A stretch of 64,000 bases of DNA from Microstegium vimineum (lineage: Eukaryota > Streptophyta > Magnoliopsida > Poales > Poaceae), in contig CM039120.1 in the NCBI GenBank assembly GCA_022036555.1, positions 6,982,179-7,046,178 on the forward strand. The letters run 5' to 3'. Below are positions 33,012-43,353 of the stretch, one piece after another; within the stretch, counting starts at the first letter, position 1; each line of letters starts with the position of its first letter. Under the pieces are notes generated by a model that was given only the letters and a program-made list of their open reading frames with translations, ran no database searches and had not been told where the DNA came from. The translations under genes were made by a program, and so were the position numbers.

Positions 33012-34038
33012 TCTATGCAGAGAGGTTCCAGAGGCACACGAGGACTCCGGACGCCGTCCAGACTGTGGACTCCGGACCATAGACAGCATCCAGACCCATT
33101 GTCAGCCGCTACACGCAAAAGACCGTTGGAAGGTCCGGACGCACAACGATTAGTCTGGACCCCCCTCCCCTTGCTGCCTACGTCCGGAGCTACGCAGAGG
33201 AGCTGCATCAAGGTACCAACGGCTCCATTTGGCTTGAGGCCTATATATATGACCCTTGGCCGACCAAATGAAGTGGTGGAGACTTGAGGAAACATACCAA
33301 GGGTGCTGTACACCATTCTAGTGATCTCCATATGCATAGAGCTTAGTGATACACTTGGTGATTAGCATTTGTGCTTTGCGAAGTGCATAGTCTAGTTAGA
33401 CCATTGCTCATTGCGCTTTCTCTAGGTGTAAGCCAAGTGTTAGTGAGGTTTGTAAACCTCTTGATCAAAGGGTGCTTGCGCGCACCAAGCTTGTACTCGG
33501 TGGGGCTTGTAATCTTGCGCGGTCACACCAACCGCATTTGTGGTGTGGCCGCCACTGGTGTATCGAAGGGAACAAGGCCCGCGATGTTTCGTCTAGAAGT
33601 TTGATAGTGAAGACGGCAGAGAGCATCCGTGAGAGGCTTGCCGGAAGGCACATTGGAGACCCACTTGCGCATGGGGAGAGCCCGAGGCTATCCACGGAGT
33701 TACCCGACCGGGAGCTTGGCCCTTGCGCAGGATTCCTCGCGAGGGGCTCCAACGAGGACTAGGGGGAAGCTTGCGTGCTTCTCGATACCTCGGTAAAAAT
33801 ACCGGAGTCGTTGATGGGAGTTTGCATCTCTACCTTGCTCTTTACCTTCCGCATTTACTCTGTTTATCTTGTGATCTTTTGTGGTGAGATAGCGACACTT
33901 AGCAAAACCATAGTTGCACATCTAGATAGTTTATCTTTTGCATAGGTTTTGCCAAGGTTAGAAAAAGAGGCCATAGTTTAGAGAGTAGTTTTTAAGTGAC
34001 CTAATTCACCCCCCCTCTTAGGCATCATGGTCCTTTCA
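33012..34038 (+). repeat. 5' LTR of D, second part
   Basis: Collinear with 37961-38989 of the 3' copy. Holds more TCCGGAC palindromes (33040-33190), TATA box at about 33241-33250, and ends TTTCA before the primer site. About 155 bp present in the 3' copy (37806-37960) are missing at the junction with E. Confidence 0.9.
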
Positions 34039-34040
34039 AT

Positions 34041-34053
34041 TGGTGTCAAAGCC
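34041..34053 (+). promoter_or_regulatory. Variant primer binding site of D
   Basis: TGGTGTCAAAGCC matches the initiator tRNA-Met site (TGGTATCAGAGCC) at 11 of 13 positions. The last bases, GCC, extend the match further than in A or B. Confidence 0.8.
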
Positions 34054-34097
34054 GGTTGGTTCATCTTTGGACTTTAGGCTTCACCGCCTTCGAGTCG

Positions 34098-36251
34098 ATG
34101 TCTCTAGTAGAGGGAAGGATGGATACCTCTAGGCCCCCGCACTTTGACGGCACTAACTTTCCCTACTATAGTGCTAGAATGGCTTGCTACCTAGAAGCGG
34201 TTGATCTAGGTGTTTGGAGAGTCACTCGTGACGGGATGAAACCCCTAAGAAATCACGAAAAACCCACCATGAGTGATGAGAAAGAAATTCATTTTAATGC
34301 AAGAGCTAAAAACTGCTTGGATGAATCTTTTAGTGTGGATGTGTTCAACCAAGTTTTCACCTTACAAACATCCCATGAAATTTGGCTAAAATTACATGAG
34401 CTCCATGATGGTACAAGCAATGTCCGTGAGCAAAAACATTGTCTAACTAAGTCAATCTATGATTCCTTTAAAATGAATGAAAATGAGCTTGTCAAGGACA
34501 TGTATTCTCGTTGGTGTCTAATTGTCAATGAGCTCAATTCCATAGGTTTGACAAAGCTAGAAGATGCAGACATTGTGAGGAAAATCATCTCGGTGCTACC
34601 ACATGACAAATATGGATCCATCATCACCGTCCTTCACAACTTGGAGGAAGTAAGCAAAATGACCCCGGACATCCTCATTGGCAAGCTTGTGGCATTTGAG
34701 ATGTCACGCAAGATGGGTCAAGAAGAAGCATCTTCATCAAGCAAAGCAATTGCTCTCACATGTAAAGAGCACAAAAAGATGAAGAGCAAGAAAGATGAGA
34801 CAAGCTCAAGCTTCTCATGTGAAGAAGAAGAAGATGAAGATGAATCAAGTGATGATGATCAAGCCTCCACCTCCTCCGACTCCTCCATTAATGAAGAAGA
34901 AACTATCAAGCTAATACGAGGAGTGGAGAAGATGATTCGCAAGCTCAATGTCAAGGGTGTACCTATCCAAATTGAAGATTGCATCTTCACAAACCAAAGA
35001 AGAGAGCAAAGAAAGAAAGGATGCTATGGATGTGGTAAGAGAGGGCACTATGTTGAAGATTGTCCAAGAAACAAGCCCTCACCCAAGACAAGGAAGAAGG
35101 GTTGCAAGGTCAAGGCCCTCACCACTATCAAGAGTTGGAGTGACTCATCAAGCGATGATGAAGCCCAACACAAGAGGCATGACCACCATCAATCCTCATT
35201 AAGCACTTCACGAGTATGCCTTATGGCACGGGGTAACGAAAGTTCTAGCTCTAGTGATAGTGATAGTGATGATGATCTACCTTCTTATGAGCAACTTGTG
35301 CAAGATAACATTAAATATTCTAAAGCTTGCACTAGCCAACAAAAGAAAATCAATGAACTAAAAGCCAAAGTAGAAAGCTCACAAAAATCTTATGATTCTT
35401 TGTTTGAGCAACATGAAACTTTTGCCAATCTAAATGATGAGCTAACTACTAAAATTGAGCTTTTAGAGGCTAGTGCAAGCACAAATGAATGCACAATCAA
35501 TGATAAGCAACTAGTAAAGAAAAATGAGAAACTAAAAGCAGAGTTAGCTAGCTTACAAGATGCATACGATTGTTTGCTTGCTAAAATGGAAACCATGTGC
35601 AAACATTGTGATGAGCTAACAACAAAAGTTGCTAATCTTGAAGCCAATGGTAAAACCCCCACCGAGTCACCTAAAAAGAAAACTTCTATATTTGACATGC
35701 CTAAAAAGGATGCCTCAACTTCTTGCATTGATTTATTAGACTCACCCCTATGCAACCAAGATTGTTTTGAGAATGTGTTTGTAGAAACATGCACACAAGA
35801 GGTTGCAATGGAGAATGAGCTTCTTAGGCAAGAAGTGAATCGCCTTACTAGGGACTTGACACAAGTCAAAGGCAAGGAGAAACAAGCCCAACCTCATCAA
35901 GATAACACCATCAAGGGAGTGAAGAAGCTTGATGAGGGTGAAACCGTGGTTTGCTACCTTTGTCACAAAGAAGGTCACAAGTCCTACATGTGCAAAGAGA
36001 AGAATGGGGGAGGAGCTAAGAAGAAAGAGAAAAACAAAAAGCCAACAAGCAAGTTCTCCAACACCTACACCAACAAGGTGGACAAGAAGGCCTCCACACC
36101 TTATCTCCTGAAGAAGAAGAACAATGACAAGGTGGTGGCCATCAAGATAAACAAGCAAGCCAACAATGGAACCAAATGCTTTTGGGTGCCAAAGGAAATC
36201 ATTTCCAATATGAGGAGCACCAAGAAGGTTTGGATTCCAAAGGGAAAGTGA
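34098..36251 (+). CDS. gag: Sirevirus D Gag, intact, the only protein of D
   Basis: 717 codons from ATG 34098 (MSLVEGRMDTSRPPHFDGTNF). I prefer it to the in-frame ATG 42 nt upstream because that one lies close to the primer site and the Gag N-domain begins here. Domains: Gag N-domain (FPYYSARMACYLEAVDLGVW), acidic Ser/Asp tract (about 240-270), first knuckle CYGCGKRGHYVEDC near residue 320, a second Ser/Asp tract, long coiled coil (about 420-560), and a second knuckle CYLCHKEGHKSYMC near 640. It ends NMRSTKKVWIPKGK with TGA. There is no stop in a gene that lacks pol, in an element old enough to contain another insertion, which suggests D was recently mobile using enzymes in trans. Confidence 0.93.
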   Translation: MSLVEGRMDTSRPPHFDGTNFPYYSARMACYLEAVDLGVWRVTRDGMKPLRNHEKPTMSDEKEIHFNARAKNCLDESFSVDVFNQVFTLQTSHEIWLKLHELHDGTSNVREQKHCLTKSIYDSFKMNENELVKDMYSRWCLIVNELNSIGLTKLEDADIVRKIISVLPHDKYGSIITVLHNLEEVSKMTPDILIGKLVAFEMSRKMGQEEASSSSKAIALTCKEHKKMKSKKDETSSSFSCEEEEDEDESSDDDQASTSSDSSINEEETIKLIRGVEKMIRKLNVKGVPIQIEDCIFTNQRREQRKKGCYGCGKRGHYVEDCPRNKPSPKTRKKGCKVKALTTIKSWSDSSSDDEAQHKRHDHHQSSLSTSRVCLMARGNESSSSSDSDSDDDLPSYEQLVQDNIKYSKACTSQQKKINELKAKVESSQKSYDSLFEQHETFANLNDELTTKIELLEASASTNECTINDKQLVKKNEKLKAELASLQDAYDCLLAKMETMCKHCDELTTKVANLEANGKTPTESPKKKTSIFDMPKKDASTSCIDLLDSPLCNQDCFENVFVETCTQEVAMENELLRQEVNRLTRDLTQVKGKEKQAQPHQDNTIKGVKKLDEGETVVCYLCHKEGHKSYMCKEKNGGGAKKKEKNKKPTSKFSNTYTNKVDKKASTPYLLKKKNNDKVVAIKINKQANNGTKCFWVPKEIISNMRSTKKVWIPKGK

Positions 36252-37426
36252 GAAGCCCGATGGAACTTTGGGAATTTGGAGACTTGGCAAAGTTTGGGTG
36301 CATTACATGGGATGCATCATGTTGATCATTGGTACTATTGCCAAGTGGGTTAGTGAACAATACTTACCCAAGTTCCCCTTCCCATGTTTAGGTAACTACA
36401 TTTCTTTCTTGCAAATTCAATTAGCATATAGTTTCCTTCATGCCTAGGTATTGCATTTGCATATCTAAATTCTTGTCATACATACACTAGGTTATCATAT
36501 GGTAGGATTGCTCGGTATCACTCTTACCCTTGGAGCAACCTACATGTTCTTAAATTGTTTAGGAGCACGGCACATAGCTCGCTTGTCAATTGATTATCTT
36601 ATATGTGCCAAAGTACCAAATTGTAGATAGCTTACCCCAAATACCAAGTAAGAGTGATGTTCACTTTCATGTGACATTACCTTTCATTTGGTATCTTGAC
36701 CTTAAAAGTCAATGTGCATATATCCAACAAGTATTCTATGCTTGTATGCACACTTTTAGGGGGAGCTAATCTACAAGTTGGAAGCTTTGAGACTAACACC
36801 TATTTCAAGTCTATCATGTGTGTAGTAGTCTCATTGCAAGGAACATGGAGTCCCCAGAGAAAAGCAAGGATTAACTTCCATAAGTATCATTGCATTTCAT
36901 TTTTTGGTATCTCTTAAATGCTTTCTCCATGCATTACATAAATTAAACTCCTTTGTGCAAATTGCCGGTTATGCATATGATTTGCCATCCACTATATGTA
37001 TGCATACACTTAGGGGGAGTTTAGTTTATGTAATGTGAGAGTCAAGTCTTGTGATCAATTTCATTCCACGTATAAAGGATCACAAAATTTGACCCTCCTT
37101 GTGCTACTAATGTCTTCCTTTTCGATGTTTGATTCCAAAGGGGGAGAATTTGAAGGACCAAAACAAAATGATCATATATTTCGGTCCAAGAAAGGGAGGA
37201 AAGTGGATTATGGAGTTAGGGGGAGTATAAATCCATAATACCACAAGGGGACATGTGCAAGGGCAAGACATGTCATCATAGTATAAACTTCAATTGGTAT
37301 AAACTAGTATCATATAAACTTGCCTTTGCATTGCATCCTAGCAAGTAGATATGTTTTTCATTTGAGCATCCTATATTATTTGCTTGTTTTGGTCGTGTTG
37401 TCATCAAGCACCAAAAAGGGGGAGAT
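36252..37426 (+). other. Non-coding tail of D with five polypurine motifs
   Basis: No coding frame. AGGGGGAG occurs at 36758-36765, 37012-37019, 37139-37146, 37218-37225 and 37417-37424, the last two bases before the 3' LTR. Repeated polypurine motifs are a Sirevirus hallmark. The last is the likely functional primer for plus-strand synthesis. No remnant of integrase or RT is visible. Confidence 0.88.
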
Positions 37427-38989
37427 TGTAAGGAACATGGTCCCCATGTCCCATTTAGTTTGGATTTTGGTGTTTGATGATCAACATAACCAAATTGGAC
37501 TAACGTATTTGCAAGTGTTTATTTTGTAGTCCAATAAGGTGCAAACATGCTTTGGACTTAGGCAACACCGCAAGCAAGAAATTTGAAGCATATAGAAGAC
37601 CTAAAAGATCACGCATAGTTCAAGCATGGAGGATGGAACCTACTTGAAAGCAAGACCGCGAAGATACAAAGTCTTCCGGACGCTCGTCGCCTCGCGTCCG
37701 AACTTTTGGAAATCAGCCCGGATGAAAACAGTGAAGAAAAGGGCTCCAGACGCTATAAACAGGAAGGTCTGGACCATTGCGGATGCGTCCGGACACCCAG
37801 GGTTTGGTCTGCGAAATTCAGCAGGTCCGGACGCTATGAACAGTGCGAGTCCGGACCATAGGTGCTTGCGTCCGGACGCACACAGAGAAGAACCCGAGAG
37901 CTCCAAGCACTCCGGACGCTGACCGGAGCACGGGGTCCAGACCAATAGTGGCGTCCGGACTCTATGCAGAGAGGTTCTAGAGGCGCGCAAGGACTCCAGA
38001 CGCTGTCCGGACTGTGGACTCCGGACCATAGACAGCGTCCGGACCCACTGTCAGCCGCTACACGCAGAAGACCGTTGGAAGGTCCGGACGCACAACGATT
38101 AGTCCGGACCCCCCCCCCTTGCTGCCTACGTTCGGAGCTACGCAGAGGAGCTGCATCAAGGTACCAACAACTCCATTTGGCTTGGGGCCTATATATATGA
38201 CCCTTGGCCGGCCAAATGAACTGGTGGAGACTTGAGGAAACATACCAAGGGTGTTGTACACCATTCTAGTGATCTCCATATGCATAGAGCTTAGTGACAC
38301 ACTTGGTGATTAGCATTTGTGCTTTGCGAAGTGCATAGGCTAGTTAGACCATTGCTCATTGCGCTTGCTCTAGGTGTAAGCCTAGTGTTAGTGAGGTTTG
38401 TAAACCTCTTGTTCAAAGGGTGCTTGCGCGCACCAAGCTTGTACTCGGTGGGGCTTGTAATCTTGCGCGATCACACCAACCGCGTTTGTGGTGTAGCCGC
38501 CACCGGTGTACCGAAGGGAACAAGGCCCGCGGCATTTTGGTTGGAAGCTTGATAGTGAAGACGGCGGAGAGCATCCGTGAGAGGCTTGCCGGAAGGCACA
38601 TCGGAGACCCACTTGCGCGTGGGGAGAGCCCGAGGCTATCCACGAGTTACCCGACCAGGAGCTTGGCCCTTGCGCGGGATTCCTCGCGAGGGGCTCCAAC
38701 GAGGACTAGGGGGAAGCTTGCGAGCTTCTCGATACCCCGGTAAAAATACCGGAGTCATCGATGGGAGTTTGCATCTCTACCTTGCTCTTTACCTTCCGCA
38801 TTTACTTTGTTTATCTTGTGATCTTTTGCGGTAGAGATAGCAACACTTAGCAAAACCATAGTTGCACATCTAGATAGTTTATCTTTTGCATAGGTTTTGC
38901 CAAGGTTAGAAAAAGAGGCCATAGTTTAGAGAGTAGTTTTTAAGTGACCTAATTCACCCCCCCCCCTCTTAGGCATCACGGTCCTTTCA
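37427..38989 (+). repeat. 3' LTR of D, complete
   Basis: 1563 bp, TGTAAGGAACATGG..GGTCCTTTCA. TCCGGAC palindromes run from about 37675 to 38115 and stop about 75 bp before the TATA box (38189-38197). The C-run before CTCTTAGGCAT near the 3' end is shared with other Sirevirus LTRs here. It is followed by CCAAG and C's integrase. Confidence 0.93.
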
Positions 38990-41781
38990 CCAAGGTAAGA
39001 CATCATCTTGTCCGTACACCAACTGATATGGCGAAACCTTAGTAGCACCATGACATGCCATCCGATACGACCACAAAGCCTCATTCAACACCACATGCCA
39101 CCTCCTAGGGTTCTCTTCAATCTTGCGCTTGATAAGCTTGATCACTCCTTTATTGGTTGCTTCAGCTTGGCCATTAGCCTGAGCAAAATAAGGAGAAGAA
39201 TTTAACACCTTAAATCCCATACCGGCAGCAAATTCATCAAACTCCCCCGATGTGAACATGGTTCCTTGATCAATTGTAATAGTTTGAGGGATACCAAACT
39301 AGTAAACAATATGTTCTTTAACAAAATCTATCATGTTCGTCGACGTCACGTTCTTCAGAGGAATAGCCTCAACCCACTTCGTGAAATAATCGATGGCGAC
39401 AAGTATGAACTTGTGTCCTTTACTTGATGGTGGATAAATTTGGCCGATGAGATCAATAGCCCATCCTCTGAACGGCCAAGGCTTGATTATAGGATTCATC
39501 GCCGATGCGGGTGCCCTCTGAACATTACTGAACCTCTGACAATCTTGACACCCTTTAAAGTATTTAAAACAATCCTCAAGAATTGTTGGCCAATAATATT
39601 CATTCCGCCTAATCATTCATTTCATCTTGAATGCCGATTGATGTGTTCCACATACTCCCTCATGAATTTCACCCATCAACATCTTCGATTCTTCTTCACT
39701 AAGACATCTGAGCAAAACTCCATCAATCGTCCGATAATACAATTCACCATCAAGGAGCACGTACTTGGTAGCCTGAAACCTCAAACGCCTTTCGACCTTC
39801 TTAGACGGATCCTTCAAGTAATCGGCAATCTCTTTTCTCCAGTCATCGACAACCATTACCGATGTTATTACTTCTTGAATCGACTGATATCCCGAGGTGT
39901 GTTGCGCTAGCCGATTGGCTTCTTCATTATGCAACCTGGGAACGTGTTCAAGATAGTATTCTTTAAATTACTTTAGTAACTGCAAACACTTCTCGTGATA
40001 TGCAATTAAAATATTACTTCGGCACTCATATGTCCCAATCAACTGATTGATCACTAACATAGAATCACCAAAGACTTCAACGGCATCAGCACGCACATCC
40101 CTAAGCAATTCCAACCCCTTCAGCAATGCCTGGTATTCAGCCTGATTATTTGTCGAAGTAGAAACTAAGATAATGTTGATACCTGCTCCCTCCTTACACG
40201 TGGAACCGTCAAAGAACAAAGTCCAAGGAGCAATCTCTACAGAGCTCACTATACCACAATGCTGAGTAACAAAATCAGCCATCACCTGCCCTTTAACTGC
40301 CTTAGTCGATTCATACCTCAGATCAAATTCTGACAGCACCAAAATCCATTTGCCGATCCTCCCACTCAATATCGGCATCGACAGCATGTACTTAACTACA
40401 TCATCTTTGCATATGGCAGTACACTCGGACGATAGTAAATAATGCCTCAATTTGGTACAAGAGAAGTACAGACATAAACACAAATTTTCAACGGTCGAAT
40501 ATCTGGTTTCAGCGTCCACCAGCCTTCTACTCAAATAATAGATCACACGTTCCTTCCCTTCAAACTCTTGAATCAAGGCAGACCCGATAACGCCGTCATC
40601 GGTAGATAAATACAACCTGAAGGGTTTCCCGTGTTGAGGTGGAATCAAAACTGGAGGACTTACCAAATACCTCTTAATTTCTTCCAAGGCCGATTGATGT
40701 TCTTCTCTCCATATAAATTCCTGATCGGCTCTCAGCTTCAGCAACGGGCTAAAAGACTTAATCTTTCCAGACAAGTTAGATATAAATCTTCTAATAAAAT
40801 TAATCTTACCGATCAAGGACTGTAACTCAGTCTTGTTTGTAGGAGCAACCACCTTATTAATCGCATCAATTGACTTCCTGCTGATCTCTATACCTCTCTA
40901 ATGTACCATAAAACCTAAAAACTGGCCCGCCGATACACCAAACACACACTTATTAGGATTCATCTTCAGTCCATGTTCCCTTGTGCACTCTAGAATTTTT
41001 CGTAAATCAGCAAGATGCTTCTCAAAGTTTCTGGATTTAACCACCACGTCATCAATATAGATTTCAACCAACGTGCCGATGTACTTATGAAAAATGAAAT
41101 TCATCGCCCTTTCGTAAGTAGCACTGGCATTCTTCAAACCAAAAGTCATTACGACCCACTCAAATAAACCAACATGACCTGGGCATCTGAAAGCAGTCTT
41201 GGATACATCTTCTTCGGCCACGAATATTTGATTATATCCAGCATTACCATCCATGAAACTAATGATTTGATGTCCAGCAGTAGCATCAATCAGTAGATCG
41301 GCAACAGGCATCGGATAACCATCCATTGGTGTAGCCTTATTGAGGTTCCTGAAATCAATACAAACATGAAGTTTCCCGTTTTTCTTATACACAGGAACTA
41401 TGTTAGAAATCCATTCGGCATATCGACATTGCCGAATAAACCCAGCCTCAATTAACTTCGTAATTTCAACTTTAATATCGGGCAATATATTAGGATTGCA
41501 TCGGCGCGCTGGTTGCCGATGTGGTTGGAACCCAGATTTAACAGGCAAACGATGTTCAACTATTGATCGGTCTAAACCAGACATCTCCGTATAGTCCCAA
41601 GCAAAACAATCTTTATATTCCTTTAATAAATCACTCAACTGTTGTTTACATTGAGAATCTAACTTAGCATTAATAAAAGTTGGCCGAGGCTTACTACCAT
41701 CACCGATATCTATTTCTACTAAATCATCGGCCGATGTGAATTCTTGCCCAAGTTTTCCATCATCGGCGAATTGATCCATTA
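38990..41781 (-). pseudogene. pol: Tat element C pol: RT, RNase H, integrase up to the D insertion
   Basis: Collinear with E pol. RT at 40898-41779 from MDQFADDGKL, with LHVCIDFRNLNKATPMD and YIDDVVV. RNase H segments follow to 39968 (FFDGSTCKEGAGIN). About 16 codons present in E after this point are deleted, joining to STSTNNQAEYQALL. The integrase zinc domain (HEGVCGTHQSAFKMK) and core (AIDLIGQI, TTDQ region, NGQAEATNKG) lead to the D target site. Stops at about 40898 (expected Gln), 39966 (Glu), 39615 (Trp) and 39299 break it. The rest of the integrase is at 19330-19739. More decayed than E, as expected for the older host layer. Confidence 0.88.
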
Positions 41782-42624
41782 AAACTCTTCTTCAGAACCG
41801 ACTGCTTAGATTGGTGTAATTCGGTAATCGGCAACTTTGAGGAACTCTGTATCCCAAGCTTCACCTGATATGCACTTAGTTTGCTCATAAGTTTCCGATT
41901 CCGCCGATGCAACCATTGATGGGGCTTCACTTCGGATGACTTCAATCTTGTCTCTGACCCATTGCATGAGGCTTTGATGCATCGTGGAAGGGATACAACA
42001 ATTAGCATGGATCCAATCCCTTCCCAGGTGCAAGTTGTAGGTACCTTTGTCGCTGATCACAAAAAACGTTGTCGGCAAAGTTTTGCTACCGATAGTTAAC
42101 TCTATGCATACCACTCTCATAGCTGGTGACACATTGTCTTCAAAATCTTTAAGCTTCATGTCTGTCTTGACTAAATCTTGGTCACCTTTTCCAAGTTTTC
42201 TGAACATAACATACGGCATTATATTGATCGATGCTCCACCATCTACTAGCATCTTTGACGCTGGTTGTCCATCAACTTTGCCTTTGACAAACAAAGCTTT
42301 CAAATGCTGCCTTTCATCATCGGCAGTTTTTTCAAAGATAGCTGTCATCGGGTCCAGAACTAACTGCGTCATCTCAGCAGCTTCTTCTTCAGCATCGGCA
42401 GGTGCCATGAATTCCATTGGCAACATAACAACCATATTGATTTACGCTGATTGACTCTTATTCTAATGTTTCGGCCTCCACTCCCAAATTGGAGATTCTT
42501 CCCTTGAAGGGTTTTCTCTATAACACATATCACTCTGGCGTTCACGCTGGATCCTCCTCCTCTGAGTTTTCGTCAAACCCTTAGGACACCATTGAGGAAG
42601 TTTAGTTTTCCAAATAGGCTGATA
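41782..42624 (-). pseudogene. Tat element C protease region
   Basis: Collinear with E 28394-29226. It begins after a conserved TAG (CEK*YQPIWKTKLPQW) and reads CPKGLTKTQ, acidic linker, then MVVMLPMEFMAP and aspartic protease MLVDGGASINIMPY with GRDWIHANCC. A TAA precedes MVVML at 42436, and a TAA sits near 41810 (TPI*AVGSEEEF). The end, EEEF then TAATG, overlaps the pol start exactly as in E. Confidence 0.78.
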
Positions 42625-43353
42625 CTATTTTTCACAGCTCGTATTTGCGTCATCCCTTATGTTTGGATCCCTAGAGAATTTTTCTTCATCGGGCACCCTT
42701 GCATTAGCCTTCTCTTCGAGCTCCTCTTGATGGATACGCTTGCCAAGCCTGTCATGCACACTGAGCTTGCCCCCCAGCCGATCATGTACTAATCCCTTTC
42801 CTTTGATCGGCCTAGCATAGCTTGATCCCTGACCTTCAAAGAGAGACTTCTTTTCTGACCGATCGGCAGGATAGTACCCATTGCATTCAGGACAATTATC
42901 GCCAGTGGACAGCTTGATGCCTTCTTCCCAACAATGGACGAAGAAGGGGCACTTCCAATGATCTTTATGTCGATACCACTCTTGGCGTCTTTCTTCTTCC
43001 CGCTGCCGATGTTGTTCTTCTTGCGAACGCTCATATTCCTGTCGTGGTCTCCTGTGCGTGATTACAACGCCATGTGATGCATGTCTTTGAGGCCTCCTGA
43101 CGCTACTATCTTCATCGGCAGTTCTTTTACCTGTTCTTCCATCGGTAAGCTTCTTTCCTTTCACATCATGCACAACTATCTGATGCTCGGGATCTACCAA
43201 TGAATTTTTCTTGGCAACCTCTGATGTTAGTACCTTGATCTTTCCGCTAGTTTCCACCATATTATTCGGAAACGGATGTTGTTCGATCTTCATCGGCTTC
43301 TGGGCTTTAGAATTTTCAAATTTGATCCGCCCAGACTCAATTTCTGACTGTAA
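42625..43353 (-). CDS. Tat element C gag C-part with Cys/His motif
   Basis: Counterpart of 29227-29931 in E, bounded by the same two TAG codons. It holds the WKCPFFVHCWEEG and DNCPECNGYY cysteine/histidine pair, basic repeats (RRQEYERSQEEQHRQREEE) and HDRLGGKLSVHDRLGKR. The cysteines and histidines are conserved although surrounding residues vary, which argues for selection on the motif in the ancestral element. Confidence 0.62.
   Translation of the reverse strand, partial: LQSEIESGRIKFENSKAQKPMKIEQHPFPNNMVETSGKIKVLTSEVAKKNSLVDPEHQIVVHDVKGKKLTDGRTGKRTADEDSSVRRPQRHASHGVVITHRRPRQEYERSQEEQHRQREEERRQEWYRHKDHWKCPFFVHCWEEGIKLSTGDNCPECNGYYPADRSEKKSLFEGQGSSYARPIKGKGLVHDRLGGKLSVHDRLGKRIHQEELEEKANARVPDEEKFSRDPNIRDDANTSCEK

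Larger units (their letters stand above)
19740..38989 (+). mobile_element. Element D: non-autonomous Sirevirus with gag only (TR-GAG-like)
   Basis: LTRs with TGTAA..TTTCA ends (5' copy 19740-20118 plus 33012-34038; 3' copy 37427-38989) and CCAAG duplication. The interior holds an initiator-tRNA-like primer site, an intact gag and then 1.2 kb of non-coding DNA with five AGGGGGAG motifs. No protease, integrase, RT or RNase H is present. This is the structure described for TR-GAG elements, which need enzymes from an autonomous relative. Element E splits the 5' LTR. Confidence 0.92.
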
